64,000 nucleotides of DNA from Rubellimicrobium arenae (GTDB lineage: Bacteria; Pseudomonadota; Alphaproteobacteria; Rhodobacterales; Rhodobacteraceae). The notes beneath the pieces are model-generated. The model was not told the origin of the DNA. It saw only the letters and a list, made by a program, of their open reading frames with translations, and searched no databases. Location of the stretch: NCBI RefSeq assembly GCF_017916275.1, contig NZ_JAFMST010000008.1, positions 1 through 64,000 of the forward strand. Direction: 5' to 3'. Of this stretch, positions 25,772-34,360 are shown in pieces. Numbering within the stretch: the first letter of the stretch is position 1; each line of letters starts with the position of its first letter. Both the position numbers and the translations under genes were made by a program.

Positions 25772-26608
25772 ATGACGCGAACGGTGGCCGTCCTGGGCGC
25801 AGGGGGAAAGATGGGGTTCCGCGTGACGCGGAAGATCCGTGACGCGGGCTATCGTCTGCGCGCCGTCGAGATCGGCGAGGCCGGCCGCGAACGGCTCCGG
25901 GGCGCGGGGATCGACGCGCTGGAGCGTGACGCCGCCCTCAAAGGGGCCGAGGTGGTGGTGCTGGCCATCCCCGATTCGGCCATCGGCGCGGTGGCCCACG
26001 AGATCGTCCCCCAGCTCGACCCGGGCACGATCGTTGTGATCCTCGACGCCGCCGCGCCCTATGCGGGCGCCCTGCCCGCGCGGGACGACATCAGCTATGT
26101 CGTCGGCCACCCCTGCCATCCGCCCCTTTACGCCTACGAGATCGACGACCCCGACCAGCGGCGGGACGTCCATGGCGGCGTGGCCCCGCAATCCATCGTC
26201 GTCGCCCTGATGCAAGGCCCCGAGGAGCATTACGACATCGGGCGTGAGGTCTGCGAGGCGATGTGGTCGCCCATCATCCGCACCCACCGCGTCACGCTCG
26301 AGCAGCTGGCCATCCTAGAGCCCGGCCTGTCGGAGATGATCGCGATGCCCTTCATCGACGTCATGACCGAGGCCATCGACGAATGCGTCGACAAATACGG
26401 CATCTCGCGCGAGGCGGCGTTCGACTTCCTGATCGGCCACATCAACGTCGAGGCCTCAATGTGGTTCGGCTTCTCGCCCAAGGTGCCGTCGGACGCGGCG
26501 CTCCGGCTCATGCGGTTCGCCAAGGGCGTGGTCGTCCAGCCGAACTGGCGCGAGGCGCTGAGCCCGGCCAAGGTCAAGGAAGCCTCCGAGCTCATCGCGC
26601 GCGGGTGA
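25772..26608 (+). CDS. apnO: NAD-dependent dehydrogenase, probable D-apionate oxidoisomerase
   Basis: A 278-residue protein with an N-terminal Rossmann motif GAGGKMG (9-15) and an all-helical C-terminal part like 6-phosphogluconate dehydrogenase relatives (DVMTEAIDECVDKYGISREAAFDFLIGHINVE). It starts at ATG 25772, behind a GGGGGAGG ribosome-binding site. D-apionate oxidoisomerase (ApnO) makes 3-oxo-isoapionate and supplies the substrate for the kinase and RuBisCO-like protein across the divergent promoter. The assignment is from context and fold. Confidence 0.7.
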   Translation: MTRTVAVLGAGGKMGFRVTRKIRDAGYRLRAVEIGEAGRERLRGAGIDALERDAALKGAEVVVLAIPDSAIGAVAHEIVPQLDPGTIVVILDAAAPYAGALPARDDISYVVGHPCHPPLYAYEIDDPDQRRDVHGGVAPQSIVVALMQGPEEHYDIGREVCEAMWSPIIRTHRVTLEQLAILEPGLSEMIAMPFIDVMTEAIDECVDKYGISREAAFDFLIGHINVEASMWFGFSPKVPSDAALRLMRFAKGVVVQPNWREALSPAKVKEASELIARG

Positions 26609-27423
26609 CCCCGGCGGTCTCCACCGCGGCCTTCGACGGGCACCCTTGGGAGGTCGCGTTCGACAGCCTTGCCGCGCTGGGGGTGGAGCACGTCGAGCCC
26701 GCCTTCATCAAGGGCTACGTCGCCTTCACCGAGGAGGATTTCCAGCCCGCCGCCGCGGCGCGGATGGCGCGGCTGCTGTCCGACCGGGGGCTGCGGCCGC
26801 AAGGCGTCTCGGCGCATATGGACCTTTCGGCGCCGGATGCCGGCCGGATGCTGGACCGCCGGATCGGCTTTGCGGCCGAGCTCGGGGCAAGCCACCTCAT
26901 CACCAACGCCGGACCGGCCGCCGGGCGCGAGGCCATCCTCCGGCGCCTGGAGGCGGCGCTTCCGGCCCTGGACGATGCGGGCCTGATCCTCGCGCTCGAG
27001 AACCCGGGCCATGGGTCCGGGGACCTGATCGGGCGCGGCGAGGAGGGCGCGGCGCTGGCCGCCCGGCTCGATCACCCCCGCCTGAGGCTGAACCTCGATG
27101 TCGGCAACCTCCTGACCTATGCGGGCGGCCTCGAGCCCGGACTGTCCGCCGCCCTGCCCCATGCCGCCCACGCACATCTCAAGGACGTGGCGGCGGATGG
27201 GCCCGACTGGCGCTTCGTGCCTTTGGGGACCGGACTGGTGGACTGGCCGGAGGTCGCGCGCACCATCGCCCGGCTGGCGCCCGACCTTCCGCTCGCGATC
27301 GAGCTGCCCCTCCGCCTTTGGCGTCCCGGACGTGGCGACCCGGTGCGGCAGCCCGAACCCCGGCCCGTTCCGGTCATCGAGGAGGCGCTGCGCCGGTCCC
27401 TAGAGACCTGGGCCGCCGCGTGA
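26605..27423 (+). CDS. Sugar phosphate isomerase/epimerase-like TIM barrel, possible OiaC
   Basis: A 272-residue AP-endonuclease-2/xylose-isomerase-like TIM barrel. Conserved metal-site features are visible: ALENPGHG (Glu), LNLDVGNLL (Asp), HAHLKDV (His) and LAIELPLRL (Glu). Its GTG start overlaps the apnO stop by four bases, so it belongs to the same pathway. 3-oxo-isoapionate decarboxylase (OiaC) is a candidate, but that would duplicate the kinase/RuBisCO-like route. Another isomerase role is possible. Confidence 0.7.
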   Translation: MTPAVSTAAFDGHPWEVAFDSLAALGVEHVEPAFIKGYVAFTEEDFQPAAAARMARLLSDRGLRPQGVSAHMDLSAPDAGRMLDRRIGFAAELGASHLITNAGPAAGREAILRRLEAALPALDDAGLILALENPGHGSGDLIGRGEEGAALAARLDHPRLRLNLDVGNLLTYAGGLEPGLSAALPHAAHAHLKDVAADGPDWRFVPLGTGLVDWPEVARTIARLAPDLPLAIELPLRLWRPGRGDPVRQPEPRPVPVIEEALRRSLETWAAA

Positions 27424-27531
27424 CCGACCGGCGGCGCGGACCGGGGGGAATGCTCCCGCAAGGGCGTTGACTCGGGGGAGGCCCCATTCGACAACTCGAC
27501 GGGCGCGAGGATCATTCCGGGAGGCGCTTGC

Positions 27532-29001
27532 ATGGCTTCGGGTCTGCCACGACTGGGCGGGGCGACACTGGACCGGCTCCCGGCCGGGGTGCGCCGCCCG
27601 GACTGGATGCGGGGCGCCACGCGCATCCGGACCGTGCATATCGGCGCCGGCGCCTTCCATCGCGGACATCAGGCCGATTACGCCGAGGATCTGCTCCAGG
27701 GAGGCTGGGACGCCGCCCTGGTCGGGATCAACCTGAAGCCGCCAGCCCTGCGCGACCTCCTCGGGCCGCAGGACGGGTTCTACACGCGCACGCTGCGCGA
27801 GGGCGACGGGGCCGAGACGCGGCTCATGGGGGCCATCCGGGGCGTGGTGGATGCCGAGGCCAATCCCGGCGGAGCCCTGGACTGGCTGTCCACCCCGGAG
27901 GTGACGACGGTCACGATCACGGTGACCGAGAAGGGATATTGCCATGTCCCCGCGACCGGGGCGCTGGACATGGGGCATCCCGACATCCAGGCGGACCTGC
28001 GCGGCGACCTCGACCGGCCGCGGTCCCTGCCCGGCTTCCTGGTCGCCGCGCTGCGGGCGCGCCGGGACGAGGGCGGCGGCCCGATCAACCTCGTGAGCTG
28101 CGACAACCTGCCGGGCAACGGACGCATCCTGGCCGGCGTGGTGCGCGAGATGGCGGACGCGACGGCGCCGGATCTCCTGCCCTGGATCGAGGACAACCTG
28201 GCCTGTCCCTCGACGGTGGTGGACCGCATCGTTCCCGCCCTGACCCCCGAGGATCGGGACTGGCTCGACCGCCGCCTTGGCCTGCGGGACGAGGCCGCCG
28301 TCCTGGCCGAGCCCTTCCGTCAATGGGTGATCGAGGACAGCTTCCGCGCCGAACGGCCCCAATGGGAGGCGGTCGGGGCGCAGATCGTCTCCGACCTGTC
28401 GCCGCAGGAAGCGTTGAAGATGCGCGTCCTCAACGCCGCCCAGACGCTCCTGTCGCTGCTCGGCGCGCTGGCCGGGCACGACTTCTCCCATCAGGCGGTC
28501 CGCAACCCGGTGCTGCTGGGGTATGTCCATGGGACGATCCTCCGCGAGGTGCTGCCGCATCTGCCCGACGCGGTCGGAGGATCGTCCAAGGATTACCTCG
28601 ACCAGTCGCTCCGCCGCATCGGGAACACCGCCATCCGGCACCGCTGCCATCAGATCGCGACGGATACGTCCCGGAAGATCCGGCAGAGATTGCTCGATCC
28701 GCTCCGCGCACGACGTGCGGGCGGGCAGCCGGGCCCCGGGCTCGAGGCCGGGGTCGCCGCCTGGGTGGCCTACCTGGCCGCCGGCCTGCCCGCCCATCGC
28801 GACCGCTGGGAGCCGGACGATCCGGTCTGGGCCCGGCTGGCGGGGTCGCGGAACGTGGACGACCTCGCCCAAGCGCTTCTGTCCTCCGAGGACATCTTCG
28901 GGTCTGACCTGTCCCGGGACGAGGCGCTTCGCGGGCGCATCACGGCGAGGGCCAGGGGCCTGCTGGACGGCGAGTTCGCGCGCGTCCTGGGCGGCGGGTG
29001 A
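27532..29001 (+). CDS. Mannitol dehydrogenase family protein with an altered catalytic motif
   Basis: A 489-residue polyol-specific long-chain dehydrogenase (mannitol, arabitol, altritol or fructuronate reductase group). The NAD-binding opening is HIGAGAFHRGHQADY at about 36-50; VSCDNLPGNG (189-197) is a family signature. The catalytic K-x4-N-x2-H motif reads Lys296, Asn301 and Gln304, so the usual His is replaced by Gln. It sits 108 bases after the apionate genes and 44 bases before an SDR. The substrate is unknown. Confidence 0.87.
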   Translation: MASGLPRLGGATLDRLPAGVRRPDWMRGATRIRTVHIGAGAFHRGHQADYAEDLLQGGWDAALVGINLKPPALRDLLGPQDGFYTRTLREGDGAETRLMGAIRGVVDAEANPGGALDWLSTPEVTTVTITVTEKGYCHVPATGALDMGHPDIQADLRGDLDRPRSLPGFLVAALRARRDEGGGPINLVSCDNLPGNGRILAGVVREMADATAPDLLPWIEDNLACPSTVVDRIVPALTPEDRDWLDRRLGLRDEAAVLAEPFRQWVIEDSFRAERPQWEAVGAQIVSDLSPQEALKMRVLNAAQTLLSLLGALAGHDFSHQAVRNPVLLGYVHGTILREVLPHLPDAVGGSSKDYLDQSLRRIGNTAIRHRCHQIATDTSRKIRQRLLDPLRARRAGGQPGPGLEAGVAAWVAYLAAGLPAHRDRWEPDDPVWARLAGSRNVDDLAQALLSSEDIFGSDLSRDEALRGRITARARGLLDGEFARVLGGG

Positions 29002-29045
29002 CCTCGCGGACCAAGGGGTTCCCGACCGGAAGGAGGATGGCGCCG

Positions 29046-29825
29046 ATGGACGTGAGACTGGATGGCCGCGTGATCGTCATCACCGGAGGGTCGCAGGGGA
29101 TCGACGGGGCCACGGCGCATCTGGCCGCCCAGAGCGGAGCCGCAGGCCTCCTCCTCGTGGGGCGCGACCCGGCCAAGGGCGAGACCCAGGCCAAAGCCCT
29201 GCGCGAGCGCGGGGCCGAGGTGGCCTTCCTCGGGGTGGATCTCGCTCGGCCCGAGAGCCCCGGGCAGGTGATCGCCGCCGCGCTCGACCGCTTCGGGCGG
29301 ATCGACGGGCTGGTCAACGCGGCCGCCCTGACGGACCGGGGCGACCTGGTGAACGCCGATCCCGCGCTGTGGGAGCGGCTCTTCGCGGTGAACGCCCGCG
29401 CGCCGTTCTTCCTGATGCAGGGCGCCATCCGCGACATGCTGGCCCGCTGCGCCCCGGGGGTCATCGTCAACATCCTGTCCGTCAATGCCTACTGCGGCGG
29501 CCCGGATCTGGCCGTCTATTCGGCCACCAAGGGCGCGCTCGCCACCCTGACCCGGAACGCGGCCCATGCGCATCTCAGGGACCGCATCCGCGTGAACGGG
29601 ATCATGATGGGCTGGACCTCGACCCCGGGGGAACAGGTCATGCAGGCGCAGGTCCTGGGCAAGGGCGACGGCTGGGAGGCGCAGGCGGCGGCGGGGATGC
29701 CGCTGGGCCGCCTGCTGACGCCCGAGGAGGTGGCGCAGGTGACGATCTTCCTGCTCTCGGACGCCTCGGGACTGATGACCGGGGCGCTGATCGACCTGGA
29801 ACAGCGGGTGCCGGGGGCGCCCTAG
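29046..29825 (+). CDS. Short-chain dehydrogenase/reductase
   Basis: A 259-residue classical SDR. The cofactor motif TGxxxGxG reads TGGSQGID (13-20), with Asp20 in place of the last Gly. The catalytic NILSVNAYCGG Ser and YSATK Tyr/Lys are present, as is VNAAALTDRG. I start at ATG 29046, nine bases after AGGAGG; the ATG at 29037 abuts the ribosome-binding site. It follows the mannitol-dehydrogenase-family gene, so the pair may act in sequence on a polyol. It meets nagA tail to tail with a four-base overlap. Confidence 0.88.
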   Translation: MDVRLDGRVIVITGGSQGIDGATAHLAAQSGAAGLLLVGRDPAKGETQAKALRERGAEVAFLGVDLARPESPGQVIAAALDRFGRIDGLVNAAALTDRGDLVNADPALWERLFAVNARAPFFLMQGAIRDMLARCAPGVIVNILSVNAYCGGPDLAVYSATKGALATLTRNAAHAHLRDRIRVNGIMMGWTSTPGEQVMQAQVLGKGDGWEAQAAAGMPLGRLLTPEEVAQVTIFLLSDASGLMTGALIDLEQRVPGAP

Positions 29826-30928
29826 AGAGCCCGGTCCAAGGGCCCGGTCACGGCGAAGGTCTCGTCGAGGAGGAAAAGGTCCGCCGCGTCCCGCCCCTCG
29901 ATGGCCGCGAGATCGGGGCGCCCCACCAGCCGCGCCGGCACGGTCACCGCCATGCGCAGAGCCGTCTCCGCCGCGACGCCGACCCGGGCCACGAGTCGGG
30001 CCACGCTCTCGGCCATGGTCACATGCGCGCCGGCGAGGTTGCCCTCGGGGTTCACCAGCTTTCCGTCCTCGACGCGCAGATCCATGTCATAAAGCCGGAA
30101 GCGGTCGGGGCCGCCGACCGTCGGCATGGCATCCGACACGGCGTAGAAGAGGTCCGGCGCGGGCCGCGCGCGGAGCGCCAGGGCCAGCACCTCGTCCACC
30201 ACATGGATGCCGTCGCAGATGAGTCCCACGGGGACGTAGGACCCCAAGGCGGCCCCCACGACGCCGGGCGCCCGGTGGGTCAGGGGCGACATGGCGTTGA
30301 AAAGATGCGTGAAGGTTCCCGCTCCTTCGGCCAGGGCGGCGCGGGCCTGGTCGGCACTGGCGTCGGAATGGCCGATCGACACGATCACCCCCATGGCCGC
30401 AAGCGCCGCGACCTGGCCGGGCGACGTGGCCTCGGGGGCCAGCGTGATCAGGACCGTGACCCCTTCGGCCCGCAGGCGGCGCAGGACATCCAGGCTGCGA
30501 TCGTCCAAAGGACGGATGAAGCGGGCGGCATGGGTCCCCCGCCGCGCCACCGAGATATGCGGCCCTTCGATGTGCAGCCCCAGGATCCCGGGACGCCCGC
30601 GTGCCGCGATCGCAGCCTCGGCGGCGCGGTCCAGCACCTCGGGGGCGTCGGTGATGAGCGTGGGGAGCAGGGCCACCGTTCCCAGCCGTCGATGCGCCGC
30701 CGCGATGGCCTCCATCCCCTCCAGGGTCGGATCGGCGTTGAGGAGCACCCCGCCCCCGCCGTTCACCTGCAGGTCGACATAGCCGGGCGTGAGCAGGCCC
30801 GGCACCGGCCGCGCCTCCATCCGCGGGTCGAGCGGGGCCACATCGGCCACCCGGCTTCCGTCAAGCCGCAGCGCGAGGCCGTCCTGCAGCCGTTCGCCGT
30901 CGAAGACGCGGGCGGGGGCGATCCACAT
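29822..30928 (-). CDS. nagA: N-acetylhexosamine-6-phosphate deacetylase NagA
   Basis: A 368-residue amidohydrolase. Metal and substrate motifs: LTPGYVDLQVNGGGG near residue 46, HIEGPHIS, the later ITLAPE, and GHSDAS. It removes acetate from GlcNAc-6-phosphate, and homologues such as AgaA act on GalNAc-6-phosphate. It shares one base with the stop of the GatZ/KbaZ-family gene upstream, so all four genes from 34.2 kb form one operon. Confidence 0.93.
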   Translation of the reverse strand: MWIAPARVFDGERLQDGLALRLDGSRVADVAPLDPRMEARPVPGLLTPGYVDLQVNGGGGVLLNADPTLEGMEAIAAAHRRLGTVALLPTLITDAPEVLDRAAEAAIAARGRPGILGLHIEGPHISVARRGTHAARFIRPLDDRSLDVLRRLRAEGVTVLITLAPEATSPGQVAALAAMGVIVSIGHSDASADQARAALAEGAGTFTHLFNAMSPLTHRAPGVVGAALGSYVPVGLICDGIHVVDEVLALALRARPAPDLFYAVSDAMPTVGGPDRFRLYDMDLRVEDGKLVNPEGNLAGAHVTMAESVARLVARVGVAAETALRMAVTVPARLVGRPDLAAIEGRDAADLFLLDETFAVTGPLDRAL

Positions 30929-32175
30929 CAGGCGTCTCCGAAGAAGTAGGGCGCCAGGGCCTCCTGCACGCGGGCCTGGATCAGGGCCTCGACCCGGGGC
31001 AGGTCCGACATGGTCTCGGCCCGGTCGAGGATGGCGGGCGGAACGCCCTGGAGCAGCAGGGGATCGGGAAGCACCCGCCCCGACAAGACCTCCCGCAACC
31101 GCGTCAGAGCCGCCTGCGCTTCGGGGCGCGGCCAGTAGTAGCGGATGCGGTCGGCATAGGAGACATGCCGTTGCACGCGCAGGTCGCCCGCGTCCTCGGA
31201 CAGGTGCCGGACCCAGTAGCGGGGGTCGGAGAGCATCAGGGCCTCCATGGTGTCCGGCAGGGTTCCCGCGCCCCAGCCGGCCAGGCGCGCCAGCCCGTCC
31301 AGGGCGTAGACCGCCTCGCGCCAGGCGAAGGTCAGGGCCGGGCCGACCTTCTGGAAGGCGAACCCGAGCTCGGCCAGGCGCGGAAAGACCTCGGGATGCT
31401 GGTAGTCGGTCGAGTGCGCCTCGAGGACGACCCCCTCGTGATGCGCCACGGCCTCGCGCAGGCGGGGATCACGGTCCATGGGCAGGCGGTGGATATCCAT
31501 GGCCCCGAACTCCACCCCCGGCTGGACCACGAGCCCGCCGATGCGGCCCAGGTTGCGGAACGCCTCCATATGGGCGTCGAGCGTGGCGCGCGCCGCCTGC
31601 GGCTGGGTGGGGGCGATCCCATGCTCGCCCACCCGGGCGCCGCCCGGCGGGGGAACCTCGGTGCCGACGACGAAGACGAGCGTTTCGGCGGGCACGGTCT
31701 CGATGGCGGCGCGGGCCAGGAGGGCGGCGCGGGGGACCGTCTCGGCGTCGGACAGCTGGGCGGGCTCTCCGGCGCAGCCTTCCGAGCAATCCAGGTGGAT
31801 CTTGGTGAAGCCCGCCCGCGCATAGGCCCGGATCATCGCGTCGGCCTTGGCCATGGCCTGGTCGGGCGGCAGGTGCCGCCAGGCCTGCGGCCCGAGATGG
31901 TCGCCGCCCAGCACGATCTGATCCCGGTCGAGCCCGATCCGGTCCGCGAGCCCGTGCACCATGGCCACGAAGTCCGAGGGCTGCTGGCCGGTGTAGCCGC
32001 CGTCCTGGTTCACCTGGTTCGAGGTGGCCTCGATCACCACGGCGCGGCCCAGTTGGCGGGCCAGCCGCAGGGACGCCTCGAGAACCTCGGGATGGGCCGA
32101 GCACACCGAGGGGATGGCGGCGCGGCGCCCCCTCCGGCTTTGGGCGATCACGTCCCCAAGAATGCTGTCCATCAT
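30928..32175 (-). CDS. GatZ/KbaZ-family protein, possible D-tagatose 6-phosphate 4-epimerase
   Basis: A 415-residue protein of the D-tagatose-bisphosphate aldolase non-catalytic subunit family. Characteristic stretches are SVCSAHPEVLEAS, EATSNQVNQDGGYTG, GGDHLGPQAW and HLDCSEG. No catalytic GatY/KbaY aldolase gene is nearby. Stand-alone homologues in Agrobacterium act as tagatose 6-phosphate 4-epimerases, which would turn the deaminase product into fructose 6-phosphate. That function is an inference. ATG at 32175 overlaps the upstream stop. Confidence 0.85.
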   Translation of the reverse strand: MMDSILGDVIAQSRRGRRAAIPSVCSAHPEVLEASLRLARQLGRAVVIEATSNQVNQDGGYTGQQPSDFVAMVHGLADRIGLDRDQIVLGGDHLGPQAWRHLPPDQAMAKADAMIRAYARAGFTKIHLDCSEGCAGEPAQLSDAETVPRAALLARAAIETVPAETLVFVVGTEVPPPGGARVGEHGIAPTQPQAARATLDAHMEAFRNLGRIGGLVVQPGVEFGAMDIHRLPMDRDPRLREAVAHHEGVVLEAHSTDYQHPEVFPRLAELGFAFQKVGPALTFAWREAVYALDGLARLAGWGAGTLPDTMEALMLSDPRYWVRHLSEDAGDLRVQRHVSYADRIRYYWPRPEAQAALTRLREVLSGRVLPDPLLLQGVPPAILDRAETMSDLPRVEALIQARVQEALAPYFFGDA

Positions 32176-33260
32176 GTCACCTTGTGAAGCCGGACGCCCT
32201 GCACGACGCGGGACAGGGTGTTCTTGCCCTCGAAGGGGTTGTCCACCTTGCAGCCGAGCCGGTCCGACAGCGTCGCCGCCAGCATCTGCGCGAAGGGCAC
32301 GACCAGCGCCGCCCCCCACTCGGCCCCGTCCGGCATGGGCACGTCGATGTCGCCCCCCGGGCCGACCGTCGTCACCCGGGACTCGGGGAACTGCGCCCGG
32401 AGCTCCTCGGCCAGGTCGGCCTCGTAGCGGGAGGGATGCCGCTCGGGGGAAAGATACAGGACGATGTCGGTCGCGCCCTGCACGAAGCTCTTGGGGCCGT
32501 GGCGGAAGCCCAGGGTCGAGTCCCAGAGGCAGGGGATCGCGCCCGCCGCCAGCTCCATCACCTTGAGCGCGCTTTCGCGGGCGGCGAAGGCCAGGCCGCC
32601 GGTGCCGAGGAACACCATCCGTTCCGGCGTACGGGCCGCCGCCACGCCGGCCTCGTAGAGGGGGAGGAGGTCGCGCAGCTGCCGGGACAGGCCGGCCAGG
32701 GGCCCGGGCCCCTCGGGCGCGACGAGGGCAAGGGCGGTCAGCAGCATCGTCGTGAAGCTCGAGGTCATGGCGAAACCCGCGTCATGCGCGGCTTCGGGCA
32801 GGACCAGGACCTTGAACGGCGACTCGCGGATGTTGGGATCGGGCCAGACCTTGGGCGGGCGGGTGGCCAGCGTCCCCTGGGGATTGCAGGTCACATGCAG
32901 GCGCGGCGTTTCGGGCGAAAGGACGTCGAGCACGTCGAGGAGACCGAGGCTTTCGGCCGAATCGCCCGAGCGCCCGAAATGGATCACCAGCGCCTTGGTC
33001 GGCATGTAGGGCTGCGGACGGCTCACGAGGTCCGTCGTGGGAATGGCGCGGAGCCGCTGGTTCAGCACCCCCTCCAGCCCGGCGACGACGATGTCGCCGA
33101 TATAGGCCGAGCTTCCGGCCCCGCAGAACCAGATCTCCTTGACGGCCAGCGAGGCGATCCAGTCCCGCGCCTCGCGCAGGGCGGAACTGCGGCTCCAGGT
33201 GTCCCAAAGGTCGGGCTGCTGCTGGATCTCGCGCCAGGTCGCGGTGGCTTGGAGGCTCAT
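32172..33260 (-). CDS. SIS-domain protein, AgaS-like sugar-phosphate deaminase/isomerase
   Basis: A 362-residue protein with two SIS domains (WFCGAGSSAYIGD at about 44-56; VFLGTGGLAFAARESALKVMEL in the second half). The closest described type is AgaS, which deaminates and isomerises galactosamine 6-phosphate to tagatose 6-phosphate. It overlaps both neighbours by four bases within the amino-sugar operon. Confidence 0.82.
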   Translation of the reverse strand: MSLQATATWREIQQQPDLWDTWSRSSALREARDWIASLAVKEIWFCGAGSSAYIGDIVVAGLEGVLNQRLRAIPTTDLVSRPQPYMPTKALVIHFGRSGDSAESLGLLDVLDVLSPETPRLHVTCNPQGTLATRPPKVWPDPNIRESPFKVLVLPEAAHDAGFAMTSSFTTMLLTALALVAPEGPGPLAGLSRQLRDLLPLYEAGVAAARTPERMVFLGTGGLAFAARESALKVMELAAGAIPCLWDSTLGFRHGPKSFVQGATDIVLYLSPERHPSRYEADLAEELRAQFPESRVTTVGPGGDIDVPMPDGAEWGAALVVPFAQMLAATLSDRLGCKVDNPFEGKNTLSRVVQGVRLHKVT

Positions 33261-34246
33261 GTCGTGCGCGTGACCTTGGACAGGGTTTCGGGGGCGTCGG
33301 GATCGTGGCCCCGCGCCAGCGCCGTGGCGTGGACCACCGGATAAAGCAGGCACAGGAGAAGTGCCGCCGCCGCCGCCGGGGTGAGGTCCGTGGCCCCCAC
33401 GTCGGCGGGAGACACGCGATGCACGACCGCATCCTGATCGGCGAGGCGCTGCTCGGCGACGTCGAGGCTGTCCGCGGTCCCCGGCGCGCCGGTATCGAGC
33501 AGGAGGACCGTCAGCCCTTCGGTGGCAAGCTGGAGCGGGCCGTGCAGGACCTCGGAGGCGGAATAGGCCTCGGCGTGGAGGGCGCAGCATTCCTTGAGCT
33601 TGAGCGCGATCTCCTGGGCCGCGCCGAAGCCGGTGTCCCGGCCGATGACATACACGCTCTGGGCCGATTCGAGCGCGTGCCGCAGGGACGTCAGATGCGG
33701 ATGGGCCTGCCCGCCGAGCCGGGCCACGACCTCGGCGGAGGCCTGGGCCCGGGCCGCGTAGGAGGGCACGAGCGAGGACAGGAGCGCCAGCCCCGCGCCG
33801 ACCGCGCCGACGACGGTCTTGGTGGCGGGGACGGCCAGCTCGGGCCCGGCGCCGATGGGCAGGCAGGCCTGCGCCTCGGCTTCGACCGGGGAGCCGGGGA
33901 CGTTGGTGATTGCGACGACATGGCCGCCGCGCGCCCGCGCGCCCTGGGCGGAGCGGATCAGATCCTCGCTGGCCCCCGACTGGGAGACGAGGAGGATGAG
34001 CGCGTCATCGAGGGCGACGCCCTGGCCGATCGAGAACACGGAGGGCGGCAGCGAGGTGACCGGGCGGCCCGCCTCGCGCATGATCTCGTAGGCCAGGATC
34101 AGGGCCGCGGCGTCCGAGGAGCCGCGCGCGATGGTGTAGGCGCCGCGCCAGCCGGACGGGAGCGGCGGCGCGTCCTGGCGGACCGCCCGCAGGAAGGCGT
34201 CGGGAGCTTCGGCGATCTCGGCGGCCATCTGGTTGCCGGCGGTCAT
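33257..34246 (-). CDS. GlmS-like SIS protein, probable NagB-II glucosamine-6-phosphate deaminase
   Basis: A 329-residue protein equal to the two-SIS half of GlmS without the glutamine amidotransferase domain. Motifs: ARGSSDAAALILAYE near the start, VSQSGASEDL, ALKLKECCALHAEAYSASEVLHGP and the C-terminal GHDPDAPETLSKVTRT. Such proteins act as NagB-II deaminases. It is the first gene of the amino-sugar operon; no transporter or phosphotransferase gene is adjacent. Confidence 0.82.
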   Translation of the reverse strand: MTAGNQMAAEIAEAPDAFLRAVRQDAPPLPSGWRGAYTIARGSSDAAALILAYEIMREAGRPVTSLPPSVFSIGQGVALDDALILLVSQSGASEDLIRSAQGARARGGHVVAITNVPGSPVEAEAQACLPIGAGPELAVPATKTVVGAVGAGLALLSSLVPSYAARAQASAEVVARLGGQAHPHLTSLRHALESAQSVYVIGRDTGFGAAQEIALKLKECCALHAEAYSASEVLHGPLQLATEGLTVLLLDTGAPGTADSLDVAEQRLADQDAVVHRVSPADVGATDLTPAAAAALLLCLLYPVVHATALARGHDPDAPETLSKVTRTT

Positions 34247-34360
34247 GGGCGGGTCCTTGCAGTTGGGAATGGGGCGCGTCGTGCCATCCTTATGCAGCCG
34301 CGCGGCTTAGGAAAGTCCGACGGCGCCGCGCGGTCGGCCCAGCCGCCGCGCAACGCCCCG

